Assembly (NCBI GenBank): GCA_949297215.1 | Contig: CASFRV010000002.1 | Location: 106,065 to 170,064, forward strand | Source: an uncultured Bacteroidales bacterium | Lineage (GTDB): Bacteria; Bacteroidota; Bacteroidia; Bacteroidales; Bacteroidaceae | Direction of reading: 5' to 3' | DNA: 64,000 bases | Part shown: piece after piece, positions 32,853 to 41,306 of the stretch | How positions within the stretch are numbered: the first letter of the stretch is position 1 | How the letters are laid out: every line of letters starts with the position of its first letter | The notes under the pieces: generated by a model | Told to the model about the DNA's origin: nothing | What the model saw: only the letters and a program-made list of their open reading frames with translations | The model's database searches: none | Program-made: the position numbers and the translations under genes

Positions 32853-33569
32853 ATGCAAAGCCTGCACGTCATCACGCCCGTTAAGGACTCTATCGACCTG
32901 ACGCTCGAAACCATCGCGTCGGTCATGGGGCAGCGGGCCGACGTTCCTTATATATATACGGTGTATAACGACTTCAGCACGCCCGAAAACACCGCAAGGC
33001 TCGAACGGGCCTCGCGCGAGATGGGCTTCCGGCTGGTCAACCTGGCCGACCTGACCGACCACCCCTCGCCCAACTATCTGCTCGTCTTGCAGACGGCGCG
33101 CCGCGAGGCCCTGGCTGCCGACGCCGGCCTGCTCATCGTCGAGTCGGACGTGGTGATGGCCCCCGACACCTTGCAGGGGCTCTACGACGGAGCCCGCCAG
33201 CGGCCCGACTGCGGCATTGCCGCCGCCGTGACAACCGACCGCGAGGGACGCATCAACTATCCCTACGAATATGCCATCGGGCAGGAAAACCGCGTGACGG
33301 CCGTCAGAAAGCATTGCAGCTTCTGCTGCTCGCTGCTCACGCCCGCCCTGATGCGCACCGTCGACTTCGACCGCCTCGACGCCGGGAAAAACTGGTTCGA
33401 CGTGACCATCTCGCACGAGTCGCTCGCCGGTGGTCTCTCCAACTATCTCTTCACCACGCTGCCCGTATGGCACCGCCCGCACGGCAGCCGCCCGTGGAAA
33501 CTGCTGAAACACAAGAACCCCTTGAAATACTACTGGATAAAGTACACCAAGGGTCTCGACAAAATCTGA
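32853..33569 (+). CDS. GT2-type glycosyltransferase
   Basis: A 238-residue GT-A-fold protein: LHVITPVKDSIDLTLETIASVMGQ at the N-terminus, YNDFSTPENTARL as the nucleotide-binding loop, LLIVESDVVMAPDTL with the metal site (ESD), and a C-terminal WHRPHGSRPW. It is soluble and short for the family. It probably adds one core or O-unit sugar. The start is the ATG after the internal promoter. Confidence 0.85.
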   Translation: MQSLHVITPVKDSIDLTLETIASVMGQRADVPYIYTVYNDFSTPENTARLERASREMGFRLVNLADLTDHPSPNYLLVLQTARREALAADAGLLIVESDVVMAPDTLQGLYDGARQRPDCGIAAAVTTDREGRINYPYEYAIGQENRVTAVRKHCSFCCSLLTPALMRTVDFDRLDAGKNWFDVTISHESLAGGLSNYLFTTLPVWHRPHGSRPWKLLKHKNPLKYYWIKYTKGLDKI

Positions 33570-33585
33570 ACACACCGCCCGCCGC

Positions 33586-34329
33586 ATGACCGTCCTCAAC
33601 CATTGCACCCTCGTGGTCCACCCCGACTTTGCCTCTCTGGCCCCCTTCGTCCGCTCGCTGCCCGAACGCTTCGCGCGGGGCGAGGGCCGGGTGATCCACC
33701 GTGGACGCAACGAGCTGCGCCTCATGCAGGTCGGCACCGAGAGCGTGGTGGTCAAGATGTTCCGCCGGCCCAACGTGGTGAACCGCTGGGTCTACGGCAC
33801 GCTGCGCCCCTCCAAGGCCAAGCGCTCGTTCGACAACGCCCTGCTGCTGCGCCGCCTGGGCATACCCACCCCCGCTCCCGTGGCCTACATGACGCTGCGC
33901 CGCGGCCTCAGCTTCGACCGCAGCTTCTACGTGAGCCTCGCCTCGCGCTGTCCCCACCGCTACGAGGAGCTCTTCGAGCGCCCGTTCAGCTACATGGACG
34001 ACGTGCTGCGCGCCATCGGCCGCATGACGGCCCGCCTGCACGAAAACCACCTGGCCCACAAAGACTACGGCCGCGCCAACATCCTCTTTGGCCGGGCCGA
34101 CGACGGCAGCATCGCGCTCGACCTGGTCGACCTGAACCGCATGCACCACGGCCCCCTCGACATGAAGGCGGGCTGCAAAAACTTTGAGCGCCTGCCCGCC
34201 ACGCCCCACATGCACCGCGTCATGGCCGAAGCCTATGCCCGCGCGCGGGGCTTCGACCCCGAGGCGTGCTACCGCCTCATGGCTGCCTACCGCAGCACGC
34301 AACCCGGGAAAATCGACGGGCGCTACTAA
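33586..34329 (+). CDS. WaaP/InaA-family lipopolysaccharide kinase (second copy)
   Basis: A 247-residue kinase-like protein. The ATP-binding Lys is probably K57 (SVVVKMFRRPN), the catalytic loop is H158-K-D160-YGRAN165, and the metal Asp is D182 in LDLVDLNRMH. The triplet is HKD rather than the HRD of the first copy, a change seen in small-molecule kinases. It likely phosphorylates a second position of the same glycan. Confidence 0.84.
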   Translation: MTVLNHCTLVVHPDFASLAPFVRSLPERFARGEGRVIHRGRNELRLMQVGTESVVVKMFRRPNVVNRWVYGTLRPSKAKRSFDNALLLRRLGIPTPAPVAYMTLRRGLSFDRSFYVSLASRCPHRYEELFERPFSYMDDVLRAIGRMTARLHENHLAHKDYGRANILFGRADDGSIALDLVDLNRMHHGPLDMKAGCKNFERLPATPHMHRVMAEAYARARGFDPEACYRLMAAYRSTQPGKIDGRY

Positions 34330-34345
34330 CGAAACATCCCCCATC

Positions 34346-35305
34346 ATGGAAGAAAGAAACGTCATTGCCGTCGTCGTCACCCACAACCGCCTGCCTCTCT
34401 TGCAGCGCTGCGTGGACTGCCTGCGCGCCAACGCGCCGGGACGCATCATCGTCGTCGACAACGGCTGCACCGACGGCACGGGCCCCTGGCTCGACGCCCA
34501 GGAGGGCCTGCACGTCGTCCATCAGGACAACGTGGGCGGCTCGGGCGGCTTCCACCGCGGCATGAACGAGGCCCGCCGCCTCGGCGCCGCCTGGATATGG
34601 TGCATGGACGACGACGTCTTTCCGCGCCCGGGCTGCCTGCACGAGCTGCTCTCCTGCGCCGCCGCCACGGGAGCGGCCATCCTGGCCCCGCGCCGCCTGC
34701 TCGACGGCAAGGTCTACACCAACGACTTCCGCGGCGTCGACCTGACGCATCCCTTCGCCTCGCTCTACACGGGCCGCCTGGCCACCGACCCGCCCGACGG
34801 GCCCACCGAGATTGCGGGCACGGCCTTCGAGGGGCCCCTCGTGCGGCGCGACGTGGTGGAGCGCATCGGCCTGCCCAACAAGGAGCTCTTCATCTTCTGC
34901 GACGACACCGACTACTGCCTGCGCGCCGGCCGTGCGGGCTTCAAGATCGTGTATGTGCCCACGGCGCTGATGGACAAACAGCCCTTTTTCAGCGAGGACG
35001 ACTGGGCCACGCGCAACCGGAAGAAAAAGTGGAAGCGCTTCTACCAGGTGCGCAACGCCACCTATCTGAACCACCACTACGGCCGCACGTGGGGCGTGCG
35101 CTGCCTGCGCGGCTTCATGGGCATGGCGGGCTACGTGCTCACGGCCCTCGTCACGGCGCCCTTCTCGGACGCCTACACCTGGGGCGACATACCGCGCTTC
35201 TGGCGCGCCTGGCGCGACGGCATGGCCGAGCGGCTCGGCACGCTGCCGCCCCCCGACGCCCGCCCCCGGCACAGTCACGGCTCCAACGAACAGACACCAT
35301 CATGA
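34346..35305 (+). CDS. GT2 glycosyltransferase, possible galactofuranosyltransferase
   Basis: A 319-residue GT-A enzyme. VIAVVVTHNRLPLLQRCVDCLRAN opens the fold, VDNGCTDGT is the nucleotide loop, QDNVGGSGGFHRGM is typical of GlfT/WbbL-like branches, WCMDDDVFP holds the DDD metal site, and FCDDTDYCLRA is the acceptor-side acidic motif. The similarity to GlfT-type enzymes and the nearby glf suggest use of UDP-galactofuranose; this is inference. The stop overlaps the next start (ATGA). Confidence 0.86.
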   Translation: MEERNVIAVVVTHNRLPLLQRCVDCLRANAPGRIIVVDNGCTDGTGPWLDAQEGLHVVHQDNVGGSGGFHRGMNEARRLGAAWIWCMDDDVFPRPGCLHELLSCAAATGAAILAPRRLLDGKVYTNDFRGVDLTHPFASLYTGRLATDPPDGPTEIAGTAFEGPLVRRDVVERIGLPNKELFIFCDDTDYCLRAGRAGFKIVYVPTALMDKQPFFSEDDWATRNRKKKWKRFYQVRNATYLNHHYGRTWGVRCLRGFMGMAGYVLTALVTAPFSDAYTWGDIPRFWRAWRDGMAERLGTLPPPDARPRHSHGSNEQTPS

Positions 35306-36225
35306 TACACATCGCCTGCAACATCGACGAACGCTATGCGCAACACTGCGCCGTGACGCTCGTCTCAGTCTTCACCAACAACCGCGGGAAGGACATCACG
35401 GTACACATCATCGCCCGCAACCTCACAGAAACTTCGCGCAACCGCCTCGCTGAGCTGGCCGCCGCCTACGGCGCCACGCTGCGCTTCTACGAGCCCGCGC
35501 CCGACCTGCTCGACGGGTTCAGCATACGCAAGTGTGGCGACCGCATCTCCATCACGGCCTACTACCGCTGTCTGCTCACCGAACTGCTGCCTGCCGACGT
35601 AGACCGCGTGCTCTATCTCGACTGCGACCTGCTCGTGCTGCGGCCCCTCGACGAGCTGTGGCAAACGCCGCTCGACGGCGTGGCCGCCGGCGTGGTGGAG
35701 GACATCGCCAACGACGACGCCGCGCGCTACGCCCGCCTGGAATATCCCCAAGAGCTGGGCTACTTCAACTCGGGCGTCCTGCTGCTCAACCTAAGCTACT
35801 GGCGCGAGCACCGGCTGGCCGATGCCTGCCGCGACCTCATGCACCACCACCCCGAGCGCATCGTCTACAACGACCAGGACCTGCTCAACTGCGTGCTGTG
35901 CCGCTCGAAGCGCACGCTGCCGCTCGTGTGGAACGTGCAGGACGCCTTCTACCGCCGGCCCGCGGAGCTCACGCCCGCCTGGCGCAGCAAGTATGCCGAG
36001 GCCCTGCTCCACCCCGCCATCCTCCATTACAGCAACCGCAAGCCGTGGCTCTACGACAGCCAGCACCCGCTGCGCAGGCTCTACCACGACTATCTGGCCC
36101 TGACGCCCTGGGCCGGGGCACCCGCCGGCCTCACCGCGGCCGACGCCGTGAAGCGCTTTTTCCGCCTGCTGCCCTTCTACCTGCGGCTGCGCCGCCCCAA
36201 ATATGTCGATCTGAGCCAAATCTGA
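35302..36225 (+). CDS. GT8-family glycosyltransferase
   Basis: A 307-residue protein with the GT8 pattern: MIHIACNIDERYAQHCAVTLVSVF, ISITAYYRCLLTELLP, RVLYLDCDLLVL (DxD metal site), LGYFNSGVLLLNL, YNDQDLLN and ILHYSNRKPW. Members such as WaaJ/WaaR add glucose or galactose to the LPS core. It ends in a basic amphipathic tail (RFFRLLPFYLRLRRPKYV) likely to contact the membrane. Confidence 0.92.
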   Translation: MIHIACNIDERYAQHCAVTLVSVFTNNRGKDITVHIIARNLTETSRNRLAELAAAYGATLRFYEPAPDLLDGFSIRKCGDRISITAYYRCLLTELLPADVDRVLYLDCDLLVLRPLDELWQTPLDGVAAGVVEDIANDDAARYARLEYPQELGYFNSGVLLLNLSYWREHRLADACRDLMHHHPERIVYNDQDLLNCVLCRSKRTLPLVWNVQDAFYRRPAELTPAWRSKYAEALLHPAILHYSNRKPWLYDSQHPLRRLYHDYLALTPWAGAPAGLTAADAVKRFFRLLPFYLRLRRPKYVDLSQI

Positions 36226-36238
36226 CCCACTGCCCGCC

Positions 36239-37171
36239 ATGCCCTCGCCCGTCAAGCGCTTTTTCAAAAGCATCGAAACCTTCTTCGTGCGCCGCAAGCA
36301 GCTGCGCATCGTGGGCTACCTGCTCGACCGCTGCGGCGGCCGCGAGCTCCTGGACCGCTACGCCGGGGCCCGCGCCACCGAGCCCGTCGGCGCCACGTCG
36401 CCCTTGTGGGTGTGCTGGTGGCAGGGCGAGGCGTCGATGCCTCCCTTGGTGCGCGCCTGCTACGCCTGCCTGCGCCGCCAGGCGGGCCGCCACCCCGTGC
36501 GCCTCGTCACCAAGGACAACTACGGAGCGTACGTGAACTTCCCGCCCTACATCATGGAGCGCGTGGCCGACGGGCGCATCTCGCTCACCCACTTCTCCGA
36601 CCTGCTGCGCGTGGCCCTGCTCTCGCGCCACGGCGGCATCTGGGCCGACGCCACCCTGCTGCTGCCCGGCCCCGGCGTGGACGACATCGTCGACCCCGCC
36701 GCCACGTTTTGGAGCTGCCACCACCGTCCCATCTACCACAACATATCGCGCGGCGGATGGGTGGGCTTCTTCTGGGCCTGCGGCAAGGGTCACCCGCTGC
36801 CCTCGTTCATCCTCGACCTCTTCCTGAGCTATTGGAAAAACCACGACAAGATTGTCGACTACCTCTTCATCGACTACGCCTTTGCCCTAGCCCGCGCGGG
36901 CATACCCGCCGTGCACGACGCCATCGAAGCCATCCCCCTGACGGTGATGGGCCCGCTGGGCAAACGCCTGGACGAACCCTACGACCCCGAAGCGTGGGAA
37001 AGCTACCGCCGCGACTATCAGTTTCACAAACTCAACCGCAAGGCACGGCTCGTCACGGCCACCCGCGACGGACGCCCCACCAACTATGCACACATCCTGG
37101 GGGAATTGACAATTGACAATGGACAATTGACAATTGACAATGAAGCTCCTGACGCAAAGCACCGACCATGA
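36239..37171 (+). CDS. GT32-like glycosyltransferase with a repeat-derived C-terminal tail
   Basis: A 310-residue protein. PLWVCWWQGEASMPPLVRACY, LVTKDNY, HFSDLLRVALLSRHGGIWADATLLL (DxD-type site) and the C-terminal LDEPYDPEAW are typical of capsular/LPS sugar transferases of the Gly_transf_sug type. The last ~22 residues (GELTIDNGQLTIDNEAPD...) are encoded by a run of 7-bp repeats, so the natural C-terminus has probably been extended or rewritten. Because the unit is not a multiple of three, gain or loss of a unit would change the end of the protein. Confidence 0.85.
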   Translation: MPSPVKRFFKSIETFFVRRKQLRIVGYLLDRCGGRELLDRYAGARATEPVGATSPLWVCWWQGEASMPPLVRACYACLRRQAGRHPVRLVTKDNYGAYVNFPPYIMERVADGRISLTHFSDLLRVALLSRHGGIWADATLLLPGPGVDDIVDPAATFWSCHHRPIYHNISRGGWVGFFWACGKGHPLPSFILDLFLSYWKNHDKIVDYLFIDYAFALARAGIPAVHDAIEAIPLTVMGPLGKRLDEPYDPEAWESYRRDYQFHKLNRKARLVTATRDGRPTNYAHILGELTIDNGQLTIDNEAPDAKHRP

Positions 37172-37287
37172 ACAGCAGCCAACGAAACATAGCAGCCGAC
37201 GAACGGCTCCTTTCATCCTTCCGCCCATCCTCAATTGTCCATTGTCAATTCTCAATTGTCAATTCTCAATTGTCAATTGTCAATTCT
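37104..37287. repeat. Two inverted arrays of a 7-bp repeat (AATTGAC)
   Basis: The left array (37104-37141) has five heptamers AATTGAC/AATGGAC on the + strand. The right array (37231-37287) has about eight (AATTGAC, AATTGAG, AATGGAC) on the - strand. They flank ~90 bases that look non-coding. A 40-codon frame starting at 37168 overlaps the previous stop, but half of it is repeat-encoded, so I do not call it a gene. The right array ends just before the acyltransferase start. Confidence 0.9.
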
Positions 37288-37296
37288 TAAGCCGCC

Positions 37297-38205
37297 ATGC
37301 TCTACTATCCCCTCTATGCCCTGCTCTATCTGCTCTCGCTCCTGCCGTGGCGCGTGCTGTACGCCGTGAGCGACCTGCTGTTTCACCCCCTGTACCACTG
37401 GCTGCGCTACCGTCGCGGCGTCGTGGAGCGCAACCTGCGCGAAAGCTTCCCCGAAAAGACCGACAAGGAACGACGGGCCATCGAACGGCAGTTCTACCAC
37501 TTCCTGTGCGACTACGCCGTGGAGGTCGTCAAGCTCTTCTCCATTTCGAAGCGCAACATGATGCGCCACATGGAGTTCGTCGGCGTCGACAAGCTGCGCG
37601 CCGAGCTCGACCGCGAGGGAAAGAAGTTCTGCTTCCTCTACCTTGGGCACTACTGCAACTGGGAATACGTGGCCTCGCTCCAATACTGGCTGCCTGCCGT
37701 CCACTGCGGGCAGATCTACCACCGGCTCTACAACAAAGCGTTCAACCGTCTGTTCCTGCGCATCCGCGGCCAGTTTGGCGGCGAAAACATCCCCATGAAA
37801 GAAACGTTCCACCGCATCCTGCAACTGCGCCGCCAGGAGCGCCCCGTCATGATAGGCTTCATAGCCGACCAGGCCCCGGGCTGGGAGAGCATGCACCAGT
37901 GGACCACGTTTCTCCACCACGACACGTCGTTCTTCATAGGCACCGAGCGCATCGGCAAGCTCGTCGATGCCGCCATCTACTACGTCGACATCGATCGGCC
38001 CCGCCGCGGCTACTACCGGGCCACGTTCCGCCTCATGTCGATGCACCCCGCCTCGCTCCCCGACTACCAGCTCACCGACGCCTATGCCCGCTGCCTCGAA
38101 GAGCAGATAAGGCGCCACCCGGCCTACTGGCTGTGGAGCCACAAACGCTGGAAGCGCACCAAGGAAGAATGGCTGCGCCGACAGGGCGACAAGGCTGCCG
38201 ACTGA
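37297..38205 (+). CDS. Lipid A acyltransferase, LpxL/HtrB family
   Basis: A 302-residue protein with an N-terminal membrane segment (MLYYPLYALLYLLSLLPWRVLYAVSDLLF). The HX4E catalytic motif is in LGHYCNWEY, followed by QIYHRLYNKAFNRLF, PVMIGFIADQAPG and a C-terminal WLWSHKRWK. It adds a secondary acyl chain to lipid A at the inner membrane. It closes the glycan/lipid A cluster. No promoter box was seen between it and the heptamer array, so it is probably read from upstream. Confidence 0.92.
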   Translation: MLYYPLYALLYLLSLLPWRVLYAVSDLLFHPLYHWLRYRRGVVERNLRESFPEKTDKERRAIERQFYHFLCDYAVEVVKLFSISKRNMMRHMEFVGVDKLRAELDREGKKFCFLYLGHYCNWEYVASLQYWLPAVHCGQIYHRLYNKAFNRLFLRIRGQFGGENIPMKETFHRILQLRRQERPVMIGFIADQAPGWESMHQWTTFLHHDTSFFIGTERIGKLVDAAIYYVDIDRPRRGYYRATFRLMSMHPASLPDYQLTDAYARCLEEQIRRHPAYWLWSHKRWKRTKEEWLRRQGDKAAD

Positions 38206-38384
38206 GCCGGGAGCGCCCCCACCCGCCCACAGACCGAAGCTGCACGAAAAGGCACGCCCACTCCTTATTTATATATAGGCCCTCGCGCCCGCAGCCACAC
38301 GCCCCGGGGCCGCGGGCAGCCTTTAAGTAATGTGGGAAAAAGCCAAAAAAACATAGCGCCCTTGGCCGGGCTGACGAAAGCACG

Positions 38385-38392
38385 TATTTTTG
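38385..38392 (+). promoter_or_regulatory. -7 box TATTTTTG
   Basis: A TAnnTTTG box in the 496-base gap after the acyltransferase. It could drive the small 38414 gene and the BACON lipoprotein genes beyond it. Confidence 0.55.
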
Positions 38393-38413
38393 CGGCCCAA
38401 AACGCTTTCGGAA

Positions 38414-38539
38414 ATGGAACAGCTCAGACGAACCGCCATCGAAGAATACGCTTTGCGTCTTATCCTCCCGGCCAAACGAAGGGAGAAGTATCGCCTGCGC
38501 CACACGGGCCTGCCTCCTTATTCTTCTTTCCCCGACTGA
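38414..38539 (+). CDS. Possible small basic protein (41 residues)
   Basis: The ATG lies 21 bases after a TAnnTTTG box, a normal leader for this genome. The product begins MEQLRRTAIEEYALRLILPA and ends in a Pro/Ser-rich YSSFPD. It has no signal peptide and no recognised family. It may be a leader peptide for the genes downstream or chance coding; only the promoter spacing supports it. Confidence 0.3.
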   Translation: MEQLRRTAIEEYALRLILPAKRREKYRLRHTGLPPYSSFPD

Positions 38540-38701
38540 TATTTCTTTTAAAGCCCAACTGCTGACGACAGACTGCCGCCCGCAGCCATCAGTACGCCCG
38601 CCTCGCCGCGGACGCACGCTCTCGTCGTCATTAAGCCTGCCCCACCGGGACGGGCCGGGCTGCCCAACTCTTTTTTATTCACCCCCTAACAAACAAACAG
38701 C

Positions 38702-38899
38702 ATGAAACAATCGGAAACAAGCAAGAGACCCTACACGGCCCCCGCGGCCATCGTCATCAGCCTGGAAACGGAGCCGCTGCTCGCCGCGTCGGGCGCGGAG
38801 CAGGGCGAGAACGACTTCAAGGACGGAGGCTCCTACGGACGCGGAGGCGCCCGCAAAAGCTCCATCTGGGACCGCTCGGAGAGCAACGTCTGGAACTGA
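38702..38899 (+). CDS. Small Bacteroidales protein with a conserved-looking YTAP...LLAAS leader
   Basis: A 65-residue protein. The first half (KRPYTAPAAIVISLETEPLLAASG) has the shape of many small Bacteroidales proteins encoded next to surface-lipoprotein genes: a Y-x-x-P start, a beta-strand, then an acidic residue and LLAAS. The second half is Gly/Arg/Ser-rich (DGGSYGRGGARKSS) and ends in Trp/Asn. The function is unknown. It is followed 34 bases later by the BACON-metzincin gene. Confidence 0.65.
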   Translation: MKQSETSKRPYTAPAAIVISLETEPLLAASGAEQGENDFKDGGSYGRGGARKSSIWDRSESNVWN

Positions 38900-38933
38900 C
38901 ACCATCACTCACCCATCAACCAACAACAACATC

Positions 38934-41296
38934 ATGAACCAGCAACACAGATTGACAAGGATCGTAAGCAAAGCCCTGCCGCTCCTGCTGCTGGCAGCCG
39001 GGACGGCGTTCACAGCCTGCTCCGACGAACTGGAAACACACGGCCCCGCGCCGCAGGAAAAGCCCGCAGGCCTCGTGCTCAACGGGTCGATGCCCGGCGC
39101 AACGGCCGACGCCCGTGCCTACGTGGACGAGCGCGGCGGCTTCTTCTGGAACGCGGGCGACAGCATCCTCGTGACCGACAGCTTTTACAGCAGTTTCGGC
39201 GCGATGTTCACAGCCACGTTCAGCGCCTCGCCCGAGTCGGACGGCAAGAAGAAGGCCCTGTTCCAGTTCGACGTGGCGGGAGCCGACCCCAACGACATGA
39301 ACCTGTATCTGGTGCGCCACCTGCAACAGCAGGCCACAGATTACAGCGTCATCTTCCCGCAGACGGCCGACCGCGGCGACGACAAAGAGCTGGGAGCCTA
39401 CTACCAATACTCGTTCCCCGCGACCCTCGTGCAGCAGGGGCGCACCAGCCGTCACCTGGGCCGCCACATGCTCATGACCTCGGGCCGCATCGACATCGAC
39501 CGCAGCGCGCCCGACGGCGGAGGCATCACGGAGGAGGACGGCTTCGTGCGCCTGCCCCACTTCGGCCTGCGGCACCGCACGAGCCTGCTGCGCCTGCGCA
39601 TCGTGAACCGCCAGCAAAACCCCGTCAACGTGAAGAGCGTGAGCGTGGCGGCCCGCATGAAGAACGGCAGCACGGCCTACTTCCTGCCCCGCTGCTCCTA
39701 TTACGTGGCAACCGACAGCCTCGTCGCCGGCTCCTCCGGATCCTACGGCACGCTCAGCGTCAGCCTGCGCGACGGCGACGCCGCCCACTGCACCGTGCCG
39801 GCCGGGGGCGAGCTCTCGGCCTATGCCCCGCTGCTGCCCGTGAGCACGGCCGACGTGGCGTTCACCTTCGTCGTGCAGACCGACGACGCGCAGTATAAGA
39901 CGCTGACCTTCGACGGCAACCTCGTCGCGGGACGGCGCTTCGAGGCCGGGACCTACTACACGTTCGAGCTGCTCGTCGACCACAACCTGTCCGTGCAGAG
40001 CTGGGAAGAAAACACGCTCGACAACATCAGCTTCGGGCAGGAAACGTTTGCCCTGAGCGCCGGCAGCCTGGCGCTGCCCCTCGAAGGCGGAGACGCCCCG
40101 CTGCGCGTCGAATGCTCCGAGCCCGACGGCTGGCGCCTCGTGGCCTACCCCGAATGGCTCACGGCCGACGTCGGTTCGGGCCCGCAGGGCACCACCAACA
40201 TCCGCCTTTCGGCCACGGCCGCCACGGCCGAGCGCAGCGGCACGCTCTGCTTCGCCGCAGGCAACCTGCGGAAATGGATCACCGTGCGCCAGACCGACAC
40301 GGCCCCCGCGGCCGACGACGCCATCACCGTGACGGCCGACGAGATGAACGCCCCACCCACCTGCGCATCCTGCAAGACGACGAGCCCGCGGCCGTCTACT
40401 GCGACGCCACCCAACGCTCGTTCAACACGGCCGAACCCTTGCAGGTGAGCGTCGAGGACGGCCGCCTGCACCTGCGCTTCTATTCGCCGCGCAAGCTCGA
40501 AGACGTCGAGATATGGGCCCGCATGCCCTCGCTCTCCGACGAGGAGTTTCTGCTGGCCCGCTTCGAGGAGGTGGCCCCCTTCGTCGACTTCTACACCGAC
40601 CTGCCCTTCCTCACGCGCGACTGCACCTTCCGCACCGCCTCGGGGCGGCAGATGAAGGTGAGGCGCAACCCCTACTTCCCCGACGCCATGCTGACGCTGC
40701 GCGCCGCGGGCTACTGCCCCTACTGGCGCACGCTCGAACAGATCAAGCACGGCTGGACCATCTCTTTCAGCCTCTACGGCGGCGACCCCACCAAGCCCGA
40801 CGGCGGCCCCTCGCCCAACTGGCTCGGCATACGGCCCGTCCACTGCCGCGAGGCCGTAGCCCTGTTTCTCAACGTGGGCTATGTCTTCAGCTCGAAAGAG
40901 GCCGAAGCCCTCTTGTATGCCAACGAGGACAAGCTCTATGGCAACGGCGGCACGGACGACCCCGTGTCGGCCCTGCGCGTCGTCCGGCAGATGCAGACGC
41001 CCCGGAGCCTGCGCGTCGGACTCGTGAACGACAGGCATGCCGCCGGCCTGGGAGGAGGCGGCGTGTTCGGCCTCGACCAGTGGCGCTGGCTCAACTATCA
41101 CGACGACTGGGGAGCCTGCACCGTCATGTTCCACGAGCTGGGCCACGTGCTGGGCTACAACCACAGCAGCAGCTTCACAAACGGGCCATGGGCCCACGAG
41201 CTGATGAGCCACTTCTACCTGAATCGCCGCGAGGAGCTGCCCGTCAACACGACGGCCTACCTCGACAGCAAGAACAACCCCAACCTATATAAATAA
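38934..41296 (+). pseudogene. BACON-domain lipoprotein with C-terminal metzincin-like protease, interrupted by a frameshift
   Basis: The first part begins with a lipoprotein signal (LLLLAAGTAFTAC) and has fimbrillin-like beta-rich sequence and a BACON domain (LSAGSLALPLEGGDAPLRVECSEPDGW...WLTAD). The reading frame is lost at the C-run 40351-40354. Adding one C there joins it to the second frame: DEMNA-PTHLRILQDDEPA. The second part ends with MFHELGHVLGYNH, the HExxHxxGxxH zinc motif of metzincins. Repaired, it would be ~787 residues. As read, translation stops at 40448 and yields a 504-residue protein without the protease. This may be a real mutation, a phase-variable tract or a sequencing error. 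Confidence 0.8.
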
Positions 41297-41306
41297 GGAG
41301 ACACCC

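Noticed and set aside
37168-37290. 40-codon frame coupled by ATGA to the GT32-like gene
   Set aside because: Half of it is encoded by the heptamer array and there is no independent sign of coding.
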